Of a DNA stretch of 64,000 nt, positions 1 to 12,690 are shown piece by piece. Under the pieces are notes generated by a model, which was not told the origin of the DNA, did not search any database, and was given only the letters and a program-made list of their open reading frames with translations. The translations under genes were made by a program, and so were the position numbers. The stretch is from Monilinia fructicola (taxonomy: Eukaryota > Ascomycota > Leotiomycetes > Helotiales > Sclerotiniaceae): assembly GCA_008692225.1 (NCBI GenBank), contig VICG01000004.1:1984501-2048500 (forward strand), given 5' to 3'. Position 1 is the first letter of the stretch. Each line of letters begins with the position of its first letter.

Positions 1-3000
1 CTTTTAGGCATTCGTCCATTTCCTGAATTCTCGATTCTAATGAATAAGCTAAGCCTCTACAGTCAGTACCCTACTGCTATGTACCATCTCTTTCACGTAC
101 AGTCTGAAGGGCTGTCAGCAAATCACAAGTTCACAACCCAACGGGCGCATCATCGTTCCTGTTCCCGACGCGGCCTTTATCAAAGCTCCGTCAACCTTAA
201 TTGTATCTTGGCACTTGATTGGTGTAGATCTCTATACTGTACAGTAGGTATCAAGAAAGTTGATCCCAAAAGACTCATACGGCCAAATTTGTCAGCGGAG
301 ATTTGAGTGACTCAAACGGAGATAAATGAGATGTGGTGATTGGTGAAAATGCGAGCTTCATGAATCAATCCTTCATCCCTCTCAGCTGGCTATGGAATCT
401 TTTGCGGGGGTTTGTAATCAAAGGGTTTGTGGGTGTTTCTTTGTTTGAGATGAATTTGGGGTTTGGTGAATGATCATACAATCAATTAATCTGTGGATTA
501 TTGAGGGGGGGGTGTGATTTCCAATACTGCAAGTTTGAGTTCCAGGGGGGAGACAAAGTATTTTCCTGCTTGTCTTACATGAACACGTCTCCACGAAATA
601 CCTCATTGTCTGACCTCTCGTTATCCTAGCACTCTTGTTACAGTAGAGGCCTCGCTACCAAATTCAACAAGATGTACCCCTCCACAGAACCACATTCCTT
701 GAATCCTCGTGGCTCATCTCGTGAGAGAGGATCCATACTCCATTCCATCTATAGATTCTATACAGTGTGAACTTTGAAGCCACGCGCAACTAATTGCCTC
801 ATCCAGCACACCGGTACCGGTACGGCATCATACTCAGCCTTGCTCCTATCGCATCTCGCTAGCATCGCATCGCATCGCATCGCGTCGCATCCCACCTCAC
901 CACGCGACCCGACTCAGCCTTATCGTTCCTCCATTCGACGTCCGACGTAATAAATCTTGCTTCGAGGACGTACCCATGGCATCATCAGGTAACGTGATGC
1001 ACACCTAAATTAATTGCTTCGAGGGAGACAATCGATCGACATTTCTTTCCTTCGTACCACATCCCATCACGCTTCGCTTCTCGTAACGAGGGGGGCCCAT
1101 CAATGCGAGAAGCGATTCTAGCGAAACGCCGCATGCGCATCCTGCACGGTACCTCCCAGGTTCAGCAGAGAAGCAAGGTTCCCACTGGAAGATTACTACA
1201 TGACGAGCATTCATTCATCCCCTCTCCTCCTCTGGTTCCGTTCCCTCCAGGGCGATGGTTGTATAAGCTCGGTTACCGCTTGCCGGTCCCCTCCTCGTAT
1301 CTCATGGCCAAATTTCGGTGCGTCACTCGATTCCATCCGAGCTTCGATGAGGGAAGGGGCTCGTTCCATCGTCCAAGACGTCGTGTCAATAATGTCATGG
1401 AAGTTGGAACCCTGAAACTGGAAGTCTTGCACCGATGGACCCGTGCTGGAAAAATAAGGTTCCAGGGAGGATCCGTGATTCACCTCTTTTGCAACGTGAC
1501 GCACAGTGCAAGTACAGTACAGTACAGTACAGTCAGTAAGTACACTACAGCGCAGCACAGTGTTCAAAGACCGGATCGGCTCGAATGCTGGATTCGTTTT
1601 TCTTCTCGTCCCCTCAATATGAGCATGATTCGTGAATTTTAATTTTTTTGTCCCCCCTTCTCTTTTTTCCCCTTCTTCTCCTAAAATGCGCCAATGAATA
1701 CGAGGAGCGATCGACCGGGAGTATAGACTTTTCTTCGGTCCGACGCTGGGTGTAAGGCTTAATTCTTTCCTACAGTATCCCAAGCTTTGCGATTTGACAC
1801 TGGAGTGAGTTTTGAATTTTTCCTTCTTGTTTTGGAGCTTTTTTTTTTGGAGCTTTTTTTTTTGATGTGGGATGGCCTGCTTGGTGTTGTCTGTGTTTGA
1901 TTCTGGCATTTAATTTCTCTTTTTTTGGCAAAGGGGGGACGGTGAGGGGCTCTTTTTCCTTTTATTCACTTTTCTTGATTTTTGGCAATGATGTACGGAG
2001 TATGTATTGGTTTTTCTTGGAGCCGGAAATTTGTAAAGAGTTCATTAGTTCCAGTGCCGAAAGTATATGTGATGCCAACGTGCTAAATTACAGTACTTCC
2101 AATATAATTACATCCTCTTTCAGGATCCAACACAGTACAGTATATCCTTTGTGACATGTCGTCTCGCTTGGAATAACCCCTCGAGTTCTTCTGGTCCCTG
2201 GGTGGATATACGGGCGATGTGTAATACACGTGATATGACACATTGCTAGGGAAGGCCAAAGCCTATTCGACCTTCCCTTCCATCGAAACGGGTCCCTCGT
2301 GCTGGTAAACTAATGCCGTACGCTACAGTAGCTCCAAGTTTCCTACCAGGTAGGTACTGTAGGTTACAGTGTTACGCAGCACAGCACTCCATCTCCAGCT
2401 GATGACAACTAGACGACTAACAAGCTCCAACGGCCCTCCTCTCCCCTCTACAGAGTACAGATACAGAGCACATCACATAAAACAGAAGCACCCAGCCCCA
2501 CCCCACATCCAAAGTCCAAAGTCCAAAGTCCAAACCCGAAGATCCCACCAGCAAACACCCTCTGCGGGCCCGGCATTTGACACCCGCAAACTTTTCCACG
2601 CGCGAACTATAATGCCCAAATCGCGAACTACATACAGTAGCTGTACATACTTGTACTTACCGTACTGTACAGTACAGTTCCTCCAGCACGATGGCAAAGC
2701 CCGGATCGCCCGAGCGGACAGCGCTGAGCACACCACGGAACCCCATCGTTCTAGACTAGACTGCCATCCATCCATCCATGATATCCATCCCTGCCACGCA
2801 TCGCAAAACCTTAAAACTATCATCCCACAAATGCAGAAGCGCTCATCTCTCTGTCTCCAAGTCCCATGCTGACACGCTGCACGCTGCATCAAACCGTTCG
2901 ATGAGCGTTGCGGCTAGATTCGCGCAGCTGCGCACCACCATCATCATCATCAGCCATCGGGACCATCTCGAGCATGTCCGCCCATCCCCAATATCCATAC

Positions 3001-6000
3001 CATACCATACCATACCATCATCATGCGTCGGCCCATCGCGAGCATGGCCTCGATGCGAAAATTTCTCTCACCTACTCATTTCGTTTCGTTTCGTTTCTTT
3101 TCTTTTCTCTTCGTCCCTCTCCTTCCATTTCTCCGCGGTTTCCAGAAAACACGACGCTGATCCTTGTCTTTTTTTTTTTCTTCCGCGGTGCTTCTCTGCC
3201 TTCTTTCCACTGTACGTACTGTATGTACGTATGGTACAATAGTAGTTGGATCAATCAATCAATCAATCAATCAAACTATCTCTCATCATCCCCACTCTCT
3301 CTCTCTCTTTTCCTTTCTTTCCGTTTCCTTCCCTTCTTTCCCCCCTCTTCCCTCTCTCTCCCCGCCCGTTCCCGAAGAAAAAAAAAAAAAATTAGAAAAA
3401 AAAAAAAAATTAAAATTTCTCAACCCTCTAATAATGGAAATCGCAACGCGGTAATTTAGCACTTGTTAAATCCGAAGCGCTGCCCCCCTCAAACGGTCAT
3501 CGGGTCGGACGGAAAATTCACGCGCGCCCGTAATCGCCGATGGGAATGTGGCATCGACGTGGAGAGATCGGGGTTTGCGAGCGAGGGACGATTTTCCGTC
3601 CGTGCCGCTTTTTTTCTCGGGTCGCGTGGTGTGCGGTTTTGGGGGGTGCGCCGGTGCTCGTTTTGGGGATGGACGGCTTCGCTAGTGCGACTGGGATGTT
3701 GGGGGTTGGATTTTAGGGGCTGGGGGCATGGGTTCTGGGATGTTGGTTGGAGGGGAGGAGGAGATTGGAAGGGAGGATTCTTCGGCGATAGGGGACATGG
3801 GTTTTGAGGAGTTGAGAGGTCGAGCTCGTTGCGAAATGGCTTGCTGGTGTCGTGCTGTTTGGTGGGAAGTCCTGTCCAGATCGTTTTCATATTGATTAGG
3901 GGATTACTTGATGTTTCGCAGATAGATGGTCGGTGAGGCAGGATGGGATATTCCCTCTGTTGTCCAGGTGGGAACTTTGGTGGTTTGGTTCAGAGGGAAT
4001 GTTATTGCAGTGTCTTGAAGCATCAAACCCTCATCCATCCATCCTACTATCACCCCATCATTATCGTCACATCACCACATCATATATCCCCAGCAAGAAC
4101 TGTCCAGCATGTTAGAGAGATGAACTTCCTCTCACGCCACCCACCCAGTTTCCTCCAAGACTTTACTCGCCGCCCCAAGAAACCCCTACCATACACCACC
4201 ACCAGTGAAAGATAAGTCCCCTCTCAATCTACAAAAACTGATCGCTCGTTCAGTGCCCCCCAATCCCACTCATACCCACGGGTCATCACCCATCCCGTAC
4301 GAGGTGATGATCATCGCTTTACCGTATGACCGATCTGCCCAATCTCCAAACAGGCCATCAGAACAGCATGTATATATATATATATATATACATCGAGACA
4401 TGACAAAGGTACCAGTACCCAAAAACCTTACATCCTATCAAGCCCCACAAACCCACAGCGTTGAACATTCTCTCTCACCTGCACTCATCCGCGCCAGCAC
4501 AAAATCATCTTCAAGATTCAAACCGCTGGTAGAAGCGGGTTGAAGACTTTGAATACATATGAGCCGTGATTGTCCTCAATCAGCAGCTTTAGTACATTTC
4601 AGAGCTTACAGGGAGCTTACAGGCTCAACACCCTATAGCAGGTATGCAACAAAAGATTTGGTATTTTCTCATAATTTATGACGTAGCATGTGTGTGAATG
4701 GATCACAGCAAAGGGACGAAAGTGAACAAGCGTCTAGCTTTTCGTTGCATGTCTAACAATGTGTATAATCACTAGCTTCATATCTAGTTGGGCTTTAGAC
4801 AGTAAGTATAGATTGCTAGCCTGCTGGAGCCGATGGGCAATACACCTTAGATGTGCAACAAAGCTGATGAATGGCCAAGGCCTTTTTCGTCGGGGCGCGG
4901 TTGGGGCGGGTGGGTAAATTCCGGGGTTGTGGTGAATGAGAGGGAACTTCTGGACTGTCCATTGATGAGAGGTGGGTGGGAGAGTGCGTATTGCTATTGC
5001 GGCGGACATGAGGTATTACGCTGAAGGATCAAGAAGCGGGAATCGATAATCGGGATGAAAAAAGCGTCCTTGACTCGGATTCATGTGATGAGATCAAAAG
5101 AGATTGCAGGTTGCTGTGGCGACTAACTGTGGTTGCAGTTGAAGACGTGACGGGTGTATCGTTTTGGTGGTTGGACCTGCGTACCGTGGTATAGACGTCA
5201 TGTACTCCCGAAGGCATTATTGTCACAGACAATTAAGCGTGAGGTTCCTTGGGCTCATCACGAGTTCCCTATACCCTTTTGCATGATATCCTCTAAAGCT
5301 CATTTCCATCTCTCCATGCAGTGTTTAGCGAGTCCTTTGACCTCAAATCTTAAGTCTAAGCCTTTAGGGAGTCAGGTATCGCGGTGATGATGAGTCGACG
5401 TCAAAAGATACCTGCACTGAGCCGAAGATTTTTTTGGTGTGCGTTATCAGAACACGTCTAGTCTAATTGATCGACACCTCTCTATTCTGAGATTATATAA
5501 GCTAGCAGGATATCTGATTTCGCGGCGTCTCTGAGTGGGGGTGGTATATAGCGGAATGGAGAAGTATGGACGACCAACGAGGTCGGGGTGACGGAGACGA
5601 GAAGTTCGGTCGAGGAGAATTCCCAGGCTGAATAGCAATGCTGGGCAGTCGCACTTATCCTGTCATTTCCAATTTCCACTTTACTGGAACTACCCCAACG
5701 GTTTACCTGTGGAAATGAAGAGATGATCATATTACAGGGGCGTGAATAAGGTCATATCTGCGGGTAAATTATCGTGATTCATGAAGTCGGCGAACAGAAA
5801 AGACAATGGGGACACCGAACGTTATCACCCGGTATTGGCCGTAGTACTTCACAAGCAAATAACAAAGAGCTGCAGGAACAAATGTGTATTATTGCTCTGT
5901 TTCTTTTGTCTATCAATAGATATTCTCGCTCTTAGTTTATGCCTCTAGGTGACCGATGGTATGATACATTCATGACCATCGAACCCCCCATTTGTCTATG

Positions 6001-6455
6001 ATATATTGATTGTGTCTATGATGTATTGATTGTCCATTGACCAGCAAAAGATGACCGAAGAGGCTGGAGAGGTTGCACTAAGATCCAGCTCCGAGGAAAA
6101 GAAGAGCGAATACGAAGAAAAGAATGACATCGACTTGTTAGGATATTTGGCTGGCAAGTTGAATACAGGCCTGAAATCATGACTCCCCTCATCGTCAGAA
6201 TTCGTTTCACGATTTCGGATACTGAGTGCCATCGAAAGAGGTGCCCAGGGCAGTCTTGCTAGCGCTCTGACAAGTGCGATCAGGGCAAGATTGCCAGCTA
6301 AAGACTCGTGATACCTGAAAGCGCCATTTTCGTTCCACCATTTTCTTTATAAGCCCACAATTTCTAGCCCATTCACATACCTCTCTATAGCAACGTCTCC
6401 ATCTTTTCAAACACTCCACGCTTGAAATTTCTCCTCGCAGACTGTGCTTTCCCGC
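1..6455. other. Gene-poor, low-complexity region
   Basis: No reading frame here resembles a known protein or shows a convincing exon chain. The DNA holds many short simple repeats: a GCATC-type run at about 862-890, ACAGT units at 1511-1535, a repeated TCCAAAG unit at 2510-2535, TTTCG/TTTTC runs near 3080-3110, CAATCAAT at 3250-3275, poly-A tracts near 3376-3410 and a TA run at 4370-4390. Pyrimidine-rich stretches (3070-3360) could be promoter or UTR sequence, but no gene follows. The open frames present are compositionally biased and I do not support them as genes. Confidence 0.6.
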
Positions 6456-8324
6456 TCACCTTGCACTCGGCTCGCTAGCCTTCTCTACAGCATCATTTCC
6501 ATTTCCTTCAACTTGAGCAGACAGATTGCTCTCATCTTCTTTCTTCGTTATTTTCTTAGGAGGCGCTTCTAACTGTCCCCAGATGCTTGACGCCTCTGTA
6601 GGACTTTTGCTTTTGAAATATGTCTTATCTGGAATATTTAATGGAGCTTGGAGCGTTTCCCCGAAGACAAATCTTTTAAATCCTCTTCTGATCACATGCT
6701 CATTATCCAGGCGTTCAAGTCTCTTTTCTTTCTCCTCGAGTCTCTTTGCGGCAAGCTCTTTTGCCACTCTAAGGCGAGCTTGGGCCTTCGCAGATTCTTC
6801 CTTAACAGCTGCAAGGGCTCTTGCCGATTCACTTGCCTTTATCTTGACAATTTTGGCGTACTTGTCATGCGTGGGAGTCATGCCCCTTCCATACTTTATG
6901 ATCCATCCGTTGTCTAAGTCAACATTCGTGTTATAACCAGCCTCAACACACTTCCACATAAGAGGGTGTATGTTTGGTGCTCTGATTACTTGCCATAATA
7001 AGTTGTTCAACAGAATCTGATGGGTCAAACTTTGGTCGATTGCTTGAACAACTGCACAAGCTTCCTCAAACAAAAGCCTAGCCTCGTGAACTTTTTCATC
7101 CGTTGAGAAGATTTCGCCCATCATACAATTGTACGCAACCGTAAGCGGATATATGACAGATCTAGCGACCAACTTCTTAAGTTTATACCTTTCCAGTATA
7201 CGCCTGCTAATCTTCACTGCTCCAAGCGTAGGCGTGTCTAGTACCCTTTCCACAAGATACTTAATTTCTTCCTCTCTCTTTTCCACCTGGCCCGGAGTTT
7301 GACCATCGTCAACGGTTCGTGCAAGTGGACCTACCGATAGTTGTGCTCTAAGCAATGATACGGAGCGGGGCGAATCCCAAAACCCGTCGATAGAGGTGTC
7401 ACCCATAAACATCCCATTAGTACATTCGACGAAATTTGGTCGCTTTGATACATCAGGAAACACTTGATTGTATAGGTCTTCCACCAGGCCAGGGTTGTTT
7501 CCAATCACCATCACTGAAGAGGAGGGGCTAAGTCTGTGTTTGATTTTGCTGAAAAATCTAATCAAATTCCCAGGTCGTTCGCCGTAGATTAAATAGTTAA
7601 TAGGTTCAGTGTTAATTGGCGCCAGGTGAGTCACAGGTACAGCAGCTATATCTGACTCTTTTGGCGGTGCCCGGATTTCTGCTACGCGTTCTTTGACCAC
7701 CTTTTCTGCCTTCATTGGGTCACAAAGGGATTTGTTCAATTCGAGAAAAAATGACAAGTCATACACCTTGATATCTGAGATCGGTATTCGCGACTGCCTA
7801 GCCCCTCTCTTCTTCACATCAAGAGTAGGATCATTTTCCAATAGCGAGGGAAGATCGTTGACCGAAAGATCCTCTTCATCCGGGCCAGTATTCAACAATA
7901 GACGTTGGAACCTTAGGTTTTTAGCGGGAGGATATGTTTCCTCGGGAACAGATGATTCCATTGGGAAAGGGAGAACTTCTATGTCGACAGCTCCAACTAG
8001 AGTGGTAGCAACACCATCTTGAATGAGTTGAATCCTTCCGTCGGTGTCTACATAATGTTGAAGATAATTGTTCGAGGGGACCATTAGGGTTATTGGATTT
8101 TTCTTGGGATTTGCAGATTGAGCGAGGCCATTGGCAATAAGCGTCTGTAAATGATGTGCGCCAGCAACATATATGCGTCTCCCCAGTCGAGTTGTAGAAT
8201 TGTCTCGTGACTGTTCTTGGAATTGTTGATACAACACTTTTCCGGATTGTCGAACGTGTACATTTGATGTTAAAGGTTTTGACAGCGGTCCAACCCTCCA
8301 GAGGGCTTTAGATGAAAGGAACAT
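6456..8324 (-). CDS. Mitochondrial PanE/ApbA-fold protein, Cbs2-like
   Basis: A single uninterrupted exon of 622 codons. The chosen ATG at 8324 is the first ATG of the frame and begins a basic, Ser-rich leader (MFLSSKALWRVGPLSKPL) typical of a mitochondrial presequence. A Rossmann-like strand follows (RRIYVAGAHHLQTLIANGLA), then a central part ending NFVECTNGMFM, and a helical C-terminal domain with KKLVARSVIYPLTVAYNCMMG, which resembles the ketopantoate reductase C-terminal domain. A long charged Ala/Lys/Glu-rich helix (about residues 500-560) and a polar tail follow. Known of the family: fungal proteins of this fold include the yeast mitochondrial COB-mRNA translation activator Cbs2 as well as true ketopantoate reductases. 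The glycine-rich nucleotide loop is degenerate here, so a non-enzymatic mitochondrial role is inferred. No frame breaks were seen. Confidence 0.62.
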   Translation of the reverse strand: MFLSSKALWRVGPLSKPLTSNVHVRQSGKVLYQQFQEQSRDNSTTRLGRRIYVAGAHHLQTLIANGLAQSANPKKNPITLMVPSNNYLQHYVDTDGRIQLIQDGVATTLVGAVDIEVLPFPMESSVPEETYPPAKNLRFQRLLLNTGPDEEDLSVNDLPSLLENDPTLDVKKRGARQSRIPISDIKVYDLSFFLELNKSLCDPMKAEKVVKERVAEIRAPPKESDIAAVPVTHLAPINTEPINYLIYGERPGNLIRFFSKIKHRLSPSSSVMVIGNNPGLVEDLYNQVFPDVSKRPNFVECTNGMFMGDTSIDGFWDSPRSVSLLRAQLSVGPLARTVDDGQTPGQVEKREEEIKYLVERVLDTPTLGAVKISRRILERYKLKKLVARSVIYPLTVAYNCMMGEIFSTDEKVHEARLLFEEACAVVQAIDQSLTHQILLNNLLWQVIRAPNIHPLMWKCVEAGYNTNVDLDNGWIIKYGRGMTPTHDKYAKIVKIKASESARALAAVKEESAKAQARLRVAKELAAKRLEEKEKRLERLDNEHVIRRGFKRFVFGETLQAPLNIPDKTYFKSKSPTEASSIWGQLEAPPKKITKKEDESNLSAQVEGNGNDAVEKASEPSAR

Positions 8325-8339
8325 GATAAATGTACCCAA

Positions 8340-11015
8340 TTGGAGGTAGCACCTTTGTCAGTGGAAGAGTTAGAGCGCGAACCTCTAGATATTTGGTTGA
8401 TTGGACGTTAAAGACTGTTACCATGTTCTCACGTGTTACAAGTCAACCTCCCCCCTGTCACTTTTATCTTATCTCAGGAAAGGAATTATTGCATTGGAGT
8501 ATGATAAAACGTGACCTCAATATCTCCACGTGAAGGTACATTCGCGAACGAAATTAGTTTCATCGAGTGTATCCTTACGAAGTCGTCGAACTAAAACACT
8601 CAAATATAGAACTCACCTAGTCTTGCTTGATTACTCAAGAAATACCAGTAGTATAGAAGTGCGTGCTTCCAACGTCGTTTTCGCCTTTCTGGGGAAATCC
8701 CCATTAGCATTGCTGATGAAGGTTTTCATTTAATCTTAAACTTAATGCACAGAATTCAAACTGCCTAGACAAAAGTTCCAGAACCTTGTATCTATCTGAT
8801 AAAGTTATCAAGCGGTTTACCTGTATCATTACATTTATTAGAAGTAGACTGATATAAGTGTATGTGCTATTATATGTCTTAAATTCTATAGAATAGATAG
8901 TGTAAGAAGGTGCCATGGAGGGAGTGGGAGTCTGAGGCATCCATCGAGCTAAGGGCTATATATATGGCTCCTCCTCTCATAGTTAGCTCTTCTTTTCTCT
9001 TCATAGTTTACAACTTGAATGAAGCTATTCGATGCCCTACAGTTCCGCTCCGCTCCACTTCGTGACAGATAGAAGCTATAGAGCGTATGACTAGCGCGCA
9101 GGCTAGTATAGTAACCTCGGCTAATATTAAATCTATAGATTTTTAATATTTTCATAAATAACTTAAATATAAATTATTAAATCTAATATATTATAATGTA
9201 AATATAATATAAATTGCTCTATTATTATATAATAACTAAGCTCTAATAATCTATTCCCCTTTTAAAAGAAATAAATACTTTCGTTTTTTAATATTTCTCT
9301 TAATAGTACCTCATTTGATAAACTATATAGTTATAGTATAATGAAAGATTTTAATAATAGTATTAAAATAATTTACGTGTTTTTAACTATTTATTATTAA
9401 AAATCTTCGCTTAAACTTAGATTCTTAGTACAGTACTACTGTAGTGTGGCTACGCGTGAATTCCAATTTCAACAACATTACATTATCTTAGACCAGCTCA
9501 CCACCTACAATGGTTCTGATTCTATGACTATACATTTCGCGGGATCATTACCCAGCAATACCAGAAAATTGCAAGCATTCACTATGGGAAGCATCCGCAA
9601 AGCATGGTCGATTCCTTTACTTGTTTTATCCGTTTGGGAACGATACTCCGATAGGTATCGAGGGATAAAATCCCAAATAACATATGAATCACACCTCGAG
9701 GCTCAAGGTGCAGGTGAAGTCACCTGAAGAAGACCTACATGAATAATCTTTCTTTGAGTGGAGGAAACACCGGAATACCCATGCGGACCAATCTCGTCTT
9801 TCCTGAATGATGTTCCCGAATGATACATATCACAGCGCTTAAAATTAAACAATGGAGGATATTCCGATACCCTGTAAACTGCAGTATCAAGCATTTTGCT
9901 CAGCTTTTCGCAATCCCACATATCCAAAGTCCAAGGAATTCGGATGGCTTGATTTTGGAGCCAGGATGGGGAAAAATGGCCTGGGTTCTGGTCCACTACA
10001 ATTGTTTCACTCACTCCACACCACCACTCCGGACTGCTGCTACCCATCCTCGCGACCCAGTATGTTATAAATATTTATTATGTAGACATTGCTGCATATG
10101 AACTTGCGAATGGATGGGTGGTCACCTAAGCATGGGTATACAGATAATGGTAGGCTATTAACATGACATTGATTTCGCTGTGCTTCACCAACAGTTCCTT
10201 AATGCATGTTCGAATATTCATCACCAACAATTTGTACATGGCTTCCATTCGCATCAATTACTTTACCTATACATTCAAAGGTCTTTTTTACCCCGATAAC
10301 CAATAAGTCCAATAACGACCCCAGATACCAACGTCAAATAATCTTCGCAGGTAAACATAGGTTTGGTTCTTGAGGGGGGCCTTGAGAGTCGAAGATACAG
10401 AGTAGACGATGAATACCCCTGCCTACGGTTGCACCTGATGTAGTGTGGGAGTACAATGTAATTCATCCGTCTATCCTTGCCAAAAACTTCCTGCAGCTGG
10501 AGGACATAACAAATTACGTTACTGGATTGCCATAGACATCAAGGCAATGCCCCCCTGAGCCCCTCATCATCCAGAAAAGTTGAGACGTACGTTGAGCACC
10601 GACGGCATGGTACTGTATACTTTTCTCTTTGATAAATGGTAGGATGTGCGGATGAGAGGTGACACAGAAAACTTGCACCTCGATTCATTCTCAGAGGACT
10701 TACAGATTTCCTTACCAAGCGGCTACTCTGGCGCTCAATTGACTTTCAGAACTTTGGATCATATTGATCGTATTTCTGTCTCCCTAGGCATCTGTAGCTT
10801 TGCAGCATGTTTATCTCCTTTATATGATAGACCTTACACTTTTGCCCTGCTGAGTGTGGTTGGCTTGTATGACAAAACACGCCAGCTTAACGATACTAGA
10901 AAAGTCGAGAGTAAGGCTCGAGACTGAAAAGTTTTTACTTTTACTGCCAGTGGTTTTTAAATCTTTACTCAACAGCGTTGAAACAATCCTTCACACAATC
11001 CGAATCTCTCGAAAC
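8340..11015. other. Intergenic region with AT-rich segment
   Basis: No convincing gene. From about 9120 to 9440 the sequence becomes very AT-rich and TA-rich, with mixed-composition flanks; this looks like a short RIP-degraded repeat remnant, but I could not find terminal repeats or a target duplication. The rest has open frames only of chance length. Confidence 0.45.
9120..9440. repeat. AT-rich segment, possible RIP-degraded repeat
   Basis: About 320 bases made almost wholly of A and T, in sharp contrast to both sides. Such blocks in ascomycetes usually come from repeat-induced point mutation of old transposons. No ends, coding remnant or duplication can be recognised, so the class is unknown. 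Confidence 0.4.
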
Positions 11016-12690
11016 ATGGCTTGGTTTCTGCTTTCGTTTGGATTACTCAGTCTTGTCAACAATATCGCACTCGCATTAATGGTTACACCGGATTCACCAT
11101 GCATGTCTTTGTGTAGTGATGGTCAGGGCTCTGACAGTATTCATGGAAGTGAAATCGTGTGCCAAAATGAACATTTCATGACCACCACAGCTGGCCAAAA
11201 GCTCAAGTCATGCTTGTCTTGTTTACAATTGAGCACTGCGGCTGGCAATGGTCAGAATGACCAGCATTGCTTTATATGTAAGTTCTATCTTGGGAGTTTA
11301 TTCGGAAATACGTTGAGGTATTGATACTTTACAGATAATATGCGTTATACCTTAGCATCATGTTTATATGGATTTTCCAATGCTACAGATCCAGTGGTCA
11401 CACCGTGTTCTACCTCCAGAGCTTGCGGCCCATTTCAATTAGCAATAGAAGATGGTAACTTCATTACCAGCAATGAAACAGCTTATGGTTATTGCTCTGC
11501 AAACTATAACTCAATCTTGAGTAGTGGCACTTCCGCATGCCTAAGTTGCCTTCAGAGCGGGGACACCGAATTTTATCTCTCCAATTGTGAGCGATACTCT
11601 CTCAACTTATGGAATTGAATTTACTAACTTAAATAACACAGTCTTAAAAGCACTCCAAGCAGGCTGTCACCAACAGCCCCCTGATGGAACAATAATTGGA
11701 CTCAACGCCTCCGTCTTCTCTCAATACACCATAACCGAAACCTCACCTGGCCAAAGCTACAACACCACCACTCCTATCAGTACCGGGCTCCAAAGGCCTA
11801 TCCAAAAACACCATCATTGGGATATCGGTCAGTCTCGCCATTCTACTCCTCGTCACCCTTTTCATCATTTACATCTTATGGCGTAAATCGGTCATCTTAA
11901 AAACGACGCCGGGCCCGCCCTTCTTCTCTCGACGAAAGATATGGTGCTTTGAATATCACTGCCCCAAATGAAGGCGCGTTTGGAAATCCTCAGACTAGAT
12001 TCAAAACCATTTCGTTAGCTGCTCCACCAGCGGCTAGAAAAAACAATAAAGCGAACACCACACAGCCTTTCAACCTCTCAAAATACCCCAGCGATGATGA
12101 AAGCATGCATAAACAGGATACCATCATTCTCCCAGCCCATCAAGCTTATTATCCTCCTTCACACCATCCTAGTCCAAATTCAACTGGAGACGATACAGTG
12201 CCGATAATGCTTAATTATGAATCGCCCGCGCCCTATCAATATCCTCCTCCATCGCATGAACAAACTCCTAATTCTAGCCCTCCAAGAACCTTTTCACCAT
12301 CGTCACATCATCCGACGCGGATGTCAGAGAGGTCTGAGACTGCGGGGTTTTACAATCAACAAGATACACATACTGGTTTTCCTGCAAGGGACATCGATAG
12401 GGATAACGATAGGGGATCTGAACGTGGCGAGGGACGTAACGACGAGTTATGCTAGGGCGGCGATTGATGGGACGCAACATAGTGGAATTAGTGACTCTTC
12501 TTCACCCACTATACATAATGCACAAACGGCTCCGGATAATGGGACCGTGGAAAGGACAAAGAGTCCTCGAGTTGGGCACGGAGAGGAAAGGGGGAGGGGA
12601 AGGGAGAAGAAGAAATCAAAGGGTACGAAGAGAATGTCGGTTATCAATGATCAAGAGCAGGATCAAGATCAGTGGCCTGGGGAATTTTGA
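11016..12690 (+). CDS. Cys-rich single-pass membrane protein, paralogue A
   Basis: The start at 11016 gives a clear signal peptide (MAWFLLSFGLLSLVNNIALA). Exon 1 is 11016-11277, exon 2 11335-11586, and exon 3 starts at 11642; both introns are GT-AG and keep the frame, and the second has a TACTAAC-like branch site. The ectodomain carries SPCMSLC, IVCQ, SCLSC, a second block ASCLYG...PCSTSRACGP, YGYC, CLSC and AGCHQQP, so it is cysteine-rich and probably disulfide-bonded. A Ser/Thr stretch leads to a transmembrane helix (NTIIGISVSLAILLLVTLFI), a basic stop-transfer and a long Pro/Ser/Gln-rich cytoplasmic tail. It is a clear homologue of the gene at 14930-16376. Frame breaks lie near 11745-11762, in an A run near 11899-11903, and possibly near 12380-12440. 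If the last is not real the protein ends at 12455. Ascomycete proteins of this layout are, as I recall, often labelled LPXTG-domain-containing; function is unknown. Confidence 0.6.

Noticed and set aside
1103..1909. Long overlapping open frames on both strands (up to 232 codons)
   Set aside because: They rely on non-ATG starts or on repeat-biased sequence, lack any domain, and overlap each other on both strands.
3463..3890. Open frames of 114 (+) and 133 (-) codons
   Set aside because: The two frames are antisense images of one GC-rich, Trp/Gly- or Pro-rich stretch; no family resemblance or splice support.
9703..10101. Overlapping frames of 93 (+) and 114 (-) codons
   Set aside because: No motif, no splice support and the two frames are antisense to each other.
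11713..11780. Extra intron in receptor-like gene A to explain the frame change
   Set aside because: The only GT...AG pair near there has a poor donor and its removal does not restore the TM frame.
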